Assembly: GCA_916700875.1 (NCBI GenBank)
Contig: CAKAKS010000291.1
Coordinates: 1 to 64,000, forward strand
From: Sebastes aleutianus
Lineage: Eukaryota; Chordata; Actinopteri; Perciformes; Sebastidae
Length of the DNA stretch: 64,000 bases
Direction of reading: 5' to 3'
The translations under genes and the position numbers were made by a program. Shown here piece by piece: positions 39,801-51,800 of the stretch (positions are counted from its first letter, which is position 1; every line of letters begins with the position of its first letter). The notes under the pieces are model-generated. The model searched no databases. It was not told the DNA's origin and was given only the letters and a program-made list of their open reading frames with translations.

Positions 39801-42800
39801 AGAAATACCCAAGTTAGTAATTAAACTACACGGCAAGCAGGGGGCACTTGCTGCAAAAGCCAAACATGCAGGGGAGCAGGCCTCAGGTAGACAGAGCAGT
39901 ACAAGATCAGCTGACTTTATCAGGAGAACAGGAAGATCCGCACACTCAGGCAGTACGCAAAACCAAACAGCCGCTACCTCAGCTGGTGGCAACAAGCAAG
40001 CTTCCCAGGTCAAAGAACGAGGCGAGGTGTCGGAGGACTCAGACACAGACCAGTCGCAGCCACGGAGATCTGTGAAAGGCATGAGGGGGTTTCGAATTGG
40101 GCACACCGGACGCACATCTCAAGCAGTCGCTCTGTCGGTCACATCCTTTCACAAGCGGCAGAGGAAGAGAATGGCTAAGGGTATGGGTGCGTCTCCAGAG
40201 GCTGGAGCTGAGGCCGGTGCCCAGAGTGGAGAGGAGGCAGCAATGCCCCTCGAGTGTAAAGCCACAGATTCCGCTGAAAAAAGAGCACGCAGAAGACGCA
40301 GATCTGTGTATGGGCACAAGCGAAAGCAACCAAAAATCGCTCCAGAATTTAAACGTCCACAAACGTCTCGTAATCGCACCAGGCGTGTTTTTTACACCTA
40401 CGTACCAGAGCCCATTCCAGTCACACCGACGCCGGATGGGAACGAGCTGCAGCTGCAAAGTCAGAATATCACTCCATCTGAGGGTGAGCCGAGCTCGTTT
40501 CCTAAACAAGTCCAGGGGAGCTCAAACAACTCCTCCACTCCAGTAATGAGCGCACGGTCCTCACGCGTTATTAAAACTCCAAAGAGGTTCTTGAACGAGG
40601 AAATGATTCCCTTTCCAAAGGGCTCTCTGTCGACATGGCTGAAAAGTCAACAGAGAGAGGATGGAAAACCATCCTGTCACGAGTCAAGCTATGATGGCAA
40701 CTCGCTGCAGTCAGACAGCGACTCTATATCTGTGGCTGACAGCCCATCCGCAGTGACAAAGTTCCCATCAAAGCCCAGGCCGGGCACGAGCCACGTAGAG
40801 ATCTACAAGAACCTCAAGAAACTTACCTTGAAACTGGCGGAGAAAAAGAAAGGCCGCCCCGACACTGAGGGGGATTTTACACATCATGGCGACGGTTTGA
40901 CCTCTCACGTCAGGAAGAGACGGCGGTCAAAGCTCATGATGGAGGAGATGGACTCTCCTGGTGTCGTGAGGAAACTGGCCGTGGTGGTCGACGCTGATGT
41001 GAAAGCGCCCTCACCTTTGCCGTTAGAAGATCCAGGCAACAATAGTAAGAATCGCTTCTTCTTGTGTAATTATTTATGAAGATCTTGTTTTTACAAATGC
41101 TCCAACATGTGCTTTCTTTACCAAATTTCCCAAGGAATTGTGAGATGTTTTTTTTTTATTTTTAGTTGAGTAAGTTCAGGTTAAACTGAGAAAAAAGAGA
41201 CTTCAGCCTTTGGTTATTTTTTTATTAAAGCAATTTTTAAGATTTTAGTTTTATTTGACAGCTCAAATTCCAAAAAGACTGGAAAGACTTACTGGAGCAT
41301 GCAACAAATCTCTAGGCCTGAGAACACCATGAAAAATGTTGAATATTGTTGTTTTGTTCTGATGAAACAGGAGGCGTGACCGGGGACACTGAGGCGTTGG
41401 AAGTCAGCGGGCCCAGCCACCGAATTGGTCTCAGTGGAGCTAACAAGACGATGCTCCACCTGCTGAAGAAAGCCAAAGTCCAGCTCATCAAGATTGATCA
41501 GCAGAAGCAGCTGAAGTTGTCACAGGTAAGAATCAAAGATAAAGCAGTAGAAGTAGAAAAGAAGATTTCTTGGTTTGAAAAATTGTCAAAATTTGAAAAG
41601 AAAGATAATTAAATCAATGTTCCTCAGCCAATAATTAATTATATATATTATAATTAATATAATTGCAGATATGTTTTGTTTAGGACTGTTTTGTTATTTT
41701 AGTCTGAACTTTATAAGTCAGGTTGTAAGTAACTTGGCTATTTATTTAGGAAGGTGTAGTAACACAGTGGTGTTGTAGCATCTCTTACATAAAACCTTGT
41801 TTTCTTTCTCGTCTGGACCGATAGTTGGGTTCCAGAGAATCACGAGTGCCAGTGAGCGGAAGGAGGAGGAGGATGAGAGTTGGCGTATCTCCCAAGGATG
41901 ACGGTACTCAGGTAATAGTTTTAACTGTTGCCTTGTCTGGGTTTGAATGAAGCAGCATCGCTCCGCTGCTTAATCACCTGCAGTTTGGTTCTTACCTTGA
42001 TCATTTATTATATGCTAAGCAGGGTTTTTGTTATATCAAACTAAAACGAAAATAAGCAGTGAAAAATATTTGTAGTAAACCGAAGCTAAAAAGAAACTAA
42101 ATTTCTTTAAATAAAACTAAACTGAAAAGATATTGCATGGTAAAAATTTAAATAAAAATTTAGCGTAAATTCATTTCAGTTTTAGTTTTTTTAGCTTTAA
42201 TATATCACTACCGAAAAAAAGAGAGGGCATTATTTCCGTCAACTCTCGTGACATTGAACCCCACAAACTGAACAGACTTAACATTCCAGGATATGGCGCT
42301 ATGCTGCAATTTCTTCACTAAAGTAACACGAAGATTAAACATTATGGCCATTCCTACACAGTTCTCCATGTATTTTGTATGTTCTGTATATGTAGCTACA
42401 TACTTCTGAGACATTATACCTGGCCTTAACAAAAACTACTGTAAAACTAAATATACAAAAACTAAAACTAAACCTTTCTGAAAAACTGAAACTAAACAAA
42501 AACTAGCAAACGCACTCTGAAAACTAACTAAAACTAAACTAAAATGAAATCGAAAAAGTCAAAACTAAAATAAACTATTTGAAAATTCGAAATGATTATA
42601 ACCTTGGTGCTGACGAGGATCCCCTCTATAACACTCAGGCCAGAAGGAAAAACACTTTTGTAAATAAAGCAGTGGAAAACCAACATCGGCTGCTGCTATA
42701 CTGTATATCTGTGTACCAGGAAATAGATTAAAAGGTCCAGCTTTATTTGTGGAGCACCTTCAAAATACATAAATTCCACAACAATCAATAAAGAGAGATA

Positions 42801-45800
42801 GAAGACAGTAACAGTACCTCAGTGCTAAAGGCAAATTATGCGAGAAATATATTAATTTGTTTTCTATGTCGTTGTATCATACTATTTGTGTTATGTAAGA
42901 CTAGATTTCATAGGGGGGTAATTTGTGTAATTTGTTTTCAACCAAACATTTCTACATTTCACAGTATTTTGTATTTTGTGTGTGTTTGTGTGCAGGAGCA
43001 GCCGCTGGGCGGTCCGAGGATCAAACATGTGTGCCGGGCAGCAGCAGTGGCTTTGGGGCAGCCCCGTGCGATGGTGCCAGATGATATCCCCAGACTCAGC
43101 GCCCTGCCACTTCACGAGAGAGAGGGCATCACCTTTTCTCCCGCAGCAGAAGGTACAGCGCATCTACATGTGTTGTTTATAAGCAGAATGCATAAATTAA
43201 CTTCTCTGTGGCTTTAGTAGAGGAAGATGAGCACCTCAATGCATTTTTGCATTGCACTGTATATATGCAGTTACTTTAGTTGAGGGTTTAATAAGCAAAG
43301 AACTGAAGGAAATAAATTGGAGCTGCTAATAGATGTGCTAAATGAGTTTATTCAGTGTTAAACTCCTTTGTCCCTGGTTAGATCTGGTTGAAATGTCCAG
43401 AAACTGACACAGAACACAAAGGAGGGACCTCAACCCAAAAAGGAGTAGTCACTCAGTTTAGTGACTGCAGGTCTTGAAATGTGTTAAAAAGCATTTAATT
43501 CAGTTTTCTCACAAAAAATGGTATTAGAAATTATTTCGGTTGCCTGCTGTAGGCATTAATGGTAGTTGTATTAATGTTGTTGTATCCGATGGCGGGCTGT
43601 TTCACACATTGCACGCAGGAAGCTGTGCAATCTTTTTTTTGTGGAGTTTCAGTCAACACCATCAGACCTGCAGCAAACACTGTCACAGCTCATTAACTCA
43701 TAATGGGCAAGTGTTGATTTTAGCAAAAACTGAAATTACTTCATCATTTTTTTATTGGTAATACATCCATCTGTTTAATGACTAGATCCAGGTTGCATTA
43801 ACTAAATCTATTATATCATTAGAAATTATTGTCATATCTATTACTCACCCCGTGTTACCTTGAATTTGTAAAGAAAACTTTTTTCTCGCATGCCTCCATG
43901 GCAAATGGAGAATCAAAAAACGGAGAAAAGTCTTAATTAATTGAAGTAAATGGGGGCGTGTTTCACAACAGCAAAACTATATCAAAACATCCGTTTACAA
44001 TCTTTCACAACTCGTACAGCATAATCCAAGTCTCATAAATCCACTTGTATGCTCACTAGTTCCTAAACACATACATCTTCGCTAAAACCTTACTAACTAA
44101 AACACTTTTGACTCGTCCGGTCTCGCAAGGACTAGTATGCGCCTGAGCAAGCGTGAGACTGTTAATGCCAAAGTGTTTTTAAATAGTACGATTTTGGTGA
44201 AAATGCTTGTGTTTGGGAAGCAGTGAGCATATGATTCGATAAATGAGACTTGGATTGTACTGCACGAGTTGTGTGAGAGAGAGACTTTACTCCGTTTTTG
44301 GATTCTCCGTTCACTGTGGAAGCATGCGAGAAAAGACAAGTTTTCTTCATGACTTCAAGGTAACACGGAGTGAGAAATTTATATACAAATGGTCATTTTG
44401 TGGGTGAAGTTTCCTTCTATATGGTATTAAAAAGGTCTTAAAATCTCTAAACTTGAATTTATGTTGCTGAACCCTTCACAGAAAAGTTCAGAAGCTTACA
44501 GCATATAGCGATGTATGCAGCATCAACTGTTGTTACGGTGCAGTTATAGTCAGAATTGCCACATCATTCACAGATTGACTGTAAAAAAAAAAATAGATCG
44601 ACGTGATACTGAATCCATGCTCTCAGGTAGGTTAACTGTTTTTAAATCCAATTGCTCCTCAATGCTTCATTATCGTTGTCCAAACTTGCATTTATGCCAG
44701 TTTTCTTTTGGCAAAGCTGCTCTGCTAATGTATCATAATGAAAACATTCACCAGCTAAAATATTCTTTCAAACTGGCATCGTTAAGCTTCTGCAGTTATA
44801 AACACACAACCTTAAAAAAAACTTTTGTAAAAGAGCACAAGTTTTGATAGCTTTTGGCAAACGTAACCTGCTCAGCGCAAAACATAAAAAACTGCTTTGT
44901 TAGCTCGATGTAGTTGTAACTAAGATATTTTCCAGCAAAAATATCTTTTGTCACACACAGATTAGCCACCGCTGTTGGAAAGCTTTACCCAACACTGGTC
45001 GAGTGGTCGAGTTACTCAGTATGAGGTGAGGAAGTGCCGTTTGACAAGTAGACTCACTGCCCTGAATTTTTGTCTCCTAATGAACACATCTAGTGCTGTT
45101 GGGAAACACGGATCCTTACACAATGTTATTCCAGCTACATTATTCATTTAAAATTATGACAGTAACTTCTTTCTGTGCCAGCTGGCATTAAAACACTACC
45201 ACTGGGGGATGCCAGAGGAGTTTCAAATCTATTTCAAGTAGTTTTCATATCTAAAAAGGTCCGGTAGGGAGATTTCCACCAGGCAGCAATGGATTTGTCT
45301 CCTGATGTGTTCATCCAGTCACCTAACTTTATTCTAAGGTGACTCTTTCTTATTTCCAACACTCCAGGCAGCCAGTAGTAACTTATAGCTGTAGAAACGA
45401 GACAAAATACCGGTAAATGAGTATATAAGCACCTTTAATCACAGCAGTTAGACCTGTAATGTCTCCTGCAGACTGAATAGTAAGTTTTTGGCATCCAAAG
45501 ATGTTGCCCCCCCCAACATCACAAGTACTGTAATAATGTTTGAAATGTATATTGTGGCTCTTTTACCCATCCACCCTGTCTCTCGCTTGCAGATGTGGCA
45601 GATGATGACGATGACATCGCTGATCAGGGCAGGGCTCAGTGGGTTGTCTCTCAGGAACACATCCAGCGGAGGAGGAGGGGGAGGGGCAGGGGCCACAGGC
45701 TCAGAAGGAAGAAGTCCCTGAGTCGATATGCACCCGTGGGAGTCCGTGCCCGCCGCTGCGGACGCTGCAAAGGCTGTTTGATACAGCAGGACTGCGCGAG

Positions 45801-48800
45801 GTGCATCAACTGCCGCGATAAGCCCAAGTTCGGGGGGCCCAACACCAAGCGGCAGTGCTGCGTGTAAGTCAAACTAATCGCAAAGTCAGACTGTTGAGTT
45901 TACGGAACAGGCTGGTGAATATAGGCTAATTTTACTGCGCAGGATTTCTTTGTTGCGTTCCTCACACTAGGCCAATATGCTGAACTTGAGGCTTCAAAAC
46001 AGCAGTCCACAAACAAATGGGTGATGTCACAGTGACTAAGTCCACTTCTTATATACAGTCTATGCTCCACGCTGAACTTTAGACACTTTACCTTTTATAT
46101 AGAGTTTAATTACATTTTACTGTTTCTTCTTCCCCCAGATATAGAAAGTGTGACCGGATTGAGAAAGCGAAGATGGAACGCATCATCAAACCACTGAAAC
46201 GTATGTCTCTTATTATTAGATGAGGCTCCTGCTCTCATTTTTATCTCTGAGTGAATGTTTCTTTTTCAAACTCATTTGCTGTAATTAATTATCTAAAACA
46301 AATTCAACAACATATACAAATATTTAGTTTGTTTACAAAATTAATGGTGGGGCTCCTTTTTCTCAGTCCAGGCAAGGCAGTACTCAGGCTCCGTGTCGAG
46401 CAGTGACGAACAGAACTGCAAGCTTGAAGGCGCAGGCGAGGGATCGTCCTCGATGGCGCTTGGAGTCAGGAAACACTCCCTGCGTAACATCACGCCACGC
46501 TCCTACAGCAGCCTGCTGAAGTCTGAATCTGAGGAAGAAGAGGGAGAAGAAGGAGTTAAGGCAGAGAAATCGCCAGTCAAGCCATCTGTAGCTGCTGCTA
46601 GCAAACAAGGTAACGACTCAAACCTCGGTGTGTCTGTACTTGTCACTGCATTGCTTTTGCAGACAGTGGCTTGAAGATCTCTGATGTTAATTTCAGAGCT
46701 CTGTAGCAGGGAGCATATCACCAAAGACCCCGTGATACACGTTGAGGGGCGCCCCCCTCATTTGCATAATGAGGCAGAAATACATAAAGAAATGTGTAAA
46801 GAATACAGAAATAAATAAGTTTGGGGAAATAAATAGGGGGGAAAATGCAAAGGGAAAACTGTGTATAAATAAATAAATAAATAAATACAGACATTTAAAA
46901 ATAAATATAAAATAAATAACAAACAAATACAAAAAATTAATAAATTAAAAATAATAATAAAATAAATACACAAACAAAAGATAAAATGAAACAATAATAA
47001 ATAAGGGAATTAATGCAAAGATAAATAAATAAAGAAACAAATTAAAAACGAAATATCAATTTATGTCACATTTAATCAATTAATTAATGGCTACATGTAA
47101 TGACATTTATTTATTTATCGAGTGATTTATTTATTCATTCATTTTAGATTTTTTCAGGTTCTGTCTTTCATAGATTCCAGCATATTTTCATTTTTCTGGC
47201 AGGAGACCTTTGATGTATGTCATCTTATGCCGCCTGACAATACCAGCAGGGGGCGTTAGATAGTAAAATGAAAGATTTCGGGGCTATAAAACAGTTTTTA
47301 TAATGAAGTGACAAAGTATTGCATTACGCACACTGCAGTACTTTGAGAGTTGCAGGGTAATATTTAAATTTTTCAAAAATGTAACTACATATAGATACCC
47401 ATCAGGTTCAGGTCGACAGCTAACTATATCCTTTAGCCTGTTTGTGTAGTGTTGGCTGATGGAGAAAGCGGCATGAAGCAAGTTGAAGAAAGGCTAGTCA
47501 AATTAGCTCTCCCTCATCTAGGAAAGTCATTTCCAATGCAAACATCTTCTTGGTTACAGTTTCTACTGGTCTTAATCACAAAGTAAATGTGACATAATGT
47601 AAACTTAATCAACTTAAATGTTTGAACAGGTGAAGCCCACTCAAACTTTACAGTGAATCACCCTCAATGCTATATTAGAAATTACGTCCAGACATCAATG
47701 CAGTAGAATCAGAATTGTAGAAGAAGAAAGAAGAAAAGGCACTTTATTAATCCCCGAGGGGAGACCCAATTTTTTCACTCTGTTATTTACACAGTACACA
47801 CAGGCCCGATATGCACACACATGCACAAACAGGACCTACATGCATTAATGGAGAGATGTCAGAGCGAGGCGGCTGCCCCTGACAGGCGCCCCGAGCAGTT
47901 GGGTGTTTGATGCCTTGTATCTTAGATCTGTGTCTCTTCTTTTGGAGATCTCGCTCCTGATGATTGCGGATGGCTGCCAGACGACCCTTCAATTGAGCCA
48001 GTGAAGCCTCGCCGGCTGTTCTCCAAAGGAGTTGGGAGCAGAACCAGAGCTAACAAGGTAAAAAACATCCAGCACATTTTCCTTTTCACTTCCAGCGTTC
48101 CACCTGATCAAACCTGGGTCAAATTGCATTTTTGGAAAATGTTTTTTGCTTCTTTTGGTAGTCTGGTAAATTTACAGATAGGTGCTGTTAAAAAAAACAC
48201 ACAGTTAAAATAATTTATTTCTCAAACAAAATTTGTCAGTTTACATTAAGTGATTTTCTGACAATCTGAATAATCATGATTTAGACAACAAACACAAATG
48301 TTTCCAAGCAACACTTTGCCCAGGTCTGCATCACACTTACAGTTTATTTCACATTTTAATTTAATCATCTGTGTTGGAATGAGTGAGTCTAATCTTTCAA
48401 ATTCAACCTTGCTAATCTTCTGTTTCTGACTTTTAACTTCCTCTTTCATATTAAATACCTCGCATGTGCCGAAGCTCATGTTTTATAAACTGGAAGACAA
48501 AACTCATGTTATGTTTATAGGATTAGTGTGTAGGATTTGGTGGCATCTTGCGGTTGCAGAATGATATAAACGAATGAAAACAACGATTCTTAGTTACAGG
48601 TGTTTATACACTAATTGAAACAAAATAATAATGAATATTATATTCCATTTCTGCCAATAGATCCCCCTACACACTGGTCCTTTAAAATATGCATTTTTAC
48701 TTTACAAATTTAGCCCACATGATTTTTTCTTCCGTGATCATACATCTACAGTACAGCATTATGCACACACATGGTCATCACAACGGGGCCCAAGATTCAG

Positions 48801-51800
48801 AAAATCAAAATAAATGACCTCCCAATCCATGTGTGAGCATTAAACAAGCAAAATAACAAAAACAATAGCTATATATTATCAATTTAAATAAGAGATTTTC
48901 TCATGAAAGTAGCACCACTATAATTTGGTAACAATAAACAGACAAAAAATACAACTGCAAGTAACGTTTATTTTCATTGTCGATTAATCAGTCGATTATT
49001 TTCTCAATCAATCGATCAGTTGTTTGGTCTATAAGATGTCAAAAAATGGTGAAAAATGTCAATCAGTGTTTCCCAAAGCCCAAGATGACGTCCGCAAATG
49101 TCTTGTTTTGTCCACAACTCAAAGACATTCAGTTTACTGTCATAGAGGAGTAAAGAAACCAGAAAATATTCACATTTAAGATTTTTTTTTACTGTTTTTT
49201 TCTTTAAAAGATTTTTAAACCGATTAATCGATTGTCAAAATAGTTGCCGATTAATTTAATAGTTGACAACTAATCGATTAATTGTTGCAGCTCAGTGATC
49301 ATAAGTCCAGTTTCACTGTGAGAAATCCAGTAATGCAATACAACAATTTAAAAATTAACTAACAATAATAGTATAAGCCTTTTGGTAACAAGTATATTTT
49401 TTTGATTATGTTGATCATCAGTATAACTGATCTGTAAAATCCACCATCGCTTTCTAAAACAACTCATTTCAATGTTGAAAGGCTGTTATGATGCAAAATA
49501 ACTTGAGCTACGATGACGCATAAATAAATCTTGGCTCTGCTGGCTGACTCTCTGCTTCTGCTTGTTCTAGTCGGCATGTACATTTGAATGCTTCAAATCA
49601 CATGCCGATCTAATCAAGCAAACTCGTGAATTAGTCCACTGTCAAAGCTCTGTCTTGAAAGAATGACACATGATTTTTTGCTTATTTTTTTACCTTTAAA
49701 ACTGCATTGCTTGAATCCTCTGACATTCTTCATAAGAAATTCCCTTAATATTTATATATAGACGCTGCTTCCAATCATTGAATTTATCTCCATCTGTGTT
49801 TGTTGCTTGCAAATTGATAATGCACGTTGGTTTTGTGAAGTTATCATGACATGTACCCATGCATTCACAAAAAAACAAAAAATGCATACATCTTAAAATT
49901 TGAAACATCACGGCGACTGTCTGCTGCTCCTCATTGATGATTGACTCATTGGATTGTGGTGCCACAAGCCAATAACTCCATCTTCCTCCTCCACACACCA
50001 GCAAAAAAGGAAGCCAACATATTTTGAAGACGAGAATAAAGAGGAAGCAAGTACACAAAATCATCGACGTGTGGTCTATATAAGTGGCATTGTAAACAAA
50101 GCGACAAGTGGTTTCCTGGTTTCGCCCAGTTTATGGGTTAGCTGCAGATTTGTCCACAGTGCTCACTACAGTGTAGTGGGATTCTTCGCAGAATGTAAAC
50201 AGACATGGTTGTGGACAGTATGCTGGTGGGTGCAAAAGGCATGCTTAGACCTTTTAATAAAACAAACTTATTTACAGGTTATTGGAGGAGACCTTCTGTT
50301 CAGGAAATGCTGGTTTAAAATACAACATGCACACATCTAATTGGAGTACCTGCATGAATGTAATCACGCATGTCCCTTAGAAATTGCACATATAAATATC
50401 TGCATGTGCAGTTCATGCTAGGCCCCTCTAAACACACTGTACGTTAGGGCTGCACAATTAATAGAAATTTTGTCGGCATTGTTACTGCTGGAAGTGTGAC
50501 TTAAGACTTTAAATAAAAAAGTAATCTAAACAATAACAGAGATCATTAAGAGTCTTATAACATAGGATTCTACTATAAATATATTCAAGCAATCTTCGGT
50601 AGTACTGCATATTGCACAGGGAAAATAGGCAAGCTTTCTTCTGAAACTAACAAACTGAGAGAACAACACATGGCATCTTACTGTGAACTCTTTCCTTGTA
50701 TTGTAGGAATAAAATCAGAACAACATCTGCTCTAATGATAGGGAGGTGTAAATCTATAATATTTAATGTTTTTTAATCGCATAAAAGTCGATAATTTCTC
50801 TCATGTTCTCATGCTATCTGCCTATTTGCATTGTACAGCTTATATATCAGAGATGTCAGCCTTTTTTAATGACACTAAACATGATAAATTATTTGCTAGT
50901 GTTTTGTATATTGACAGTAATTTCTAAATAATTGTTAATGCTAGTTTTGTTTTTGTAATTATCTAGCGGTCTTTGAACTGGATACATGCATACTTTACTC
51001 CAAGCCGCACCTCTGTGTGTCTCTACTGCTGCTCAATGCACCATCTTTACCTTTTCTTACCTCTTATTCCTGGCTAACGTTCTCAAAGTCATAGCACTCC
51101 TCTCCTTTTCTGTCACTTTGGCTGCTGCCGGTCGCCGCCTCTGCATGTCACTAGTATTTCGTGTCACTTTGGAACCTGTCGTGCTGGTTGGCTTAGGCAG
51201 TCCCCTCCTCCACAGGAACAGGAGATCAAGGAGGAGATGGAGCCCAGAGAAAGTTTACCAGAAACCAGCCCACCCAGAAGCCCAATGCCGAAGCTGCAGA
51301 AGCAGCTACAAATTCACTTACACCGTCTGCCTGATTTTATCCTGCAGTCTGCTCGGCATTTGCCAGAGCAGAGTCCCGAGAGTCCGGATCTGTGTTTTGC
51401 ACAGACGCATCCACTATTGGCCCAGCTTTTAACGCAGCCTGCTATTTCCCATCCATCACATTCCACACCACAGTGTCCGCCAGAACTGTCCCAGCCTGTT
51501 ACGCATCCCGCTTCTCCACTTTCACCGCATCCTATAACAGACTCTAAAGACAGATTTCTGCTGTTGCGTTTGCACCGTTTGCCCCAGACTTTGGTGCAAT
51601 CAGCCTTGCATTTGCACAAATGTATATCATCACCATCTCAACAGAATCCCCAGCCCGTGCTGCACTCTGCTCTGACAGAGGTTTCGTCAAAGTTGTGTTT
51701 TCAGGAACACCCAGAGTCTGAGGTGCGGTACCCAGATGTTTTGACTGAGACACACAGAGCTAACAAAGACAAAACTGTTCAAGTGCTCCCTCAGACTGTT

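Noticed and set aside
39642..40509. Two long - strand frames under kmt2b exon 2
   Set aside because: They overlap the conserved sense frame and have no splice or start context.
51314..51753. Cys-rich - strand frames opposite kmt2b exon 10
   Set aside because: Shadows of the Pro/His/Gln-rich sense frame; the Cys and Gly content follows from the complement of Gln/Pro codons.
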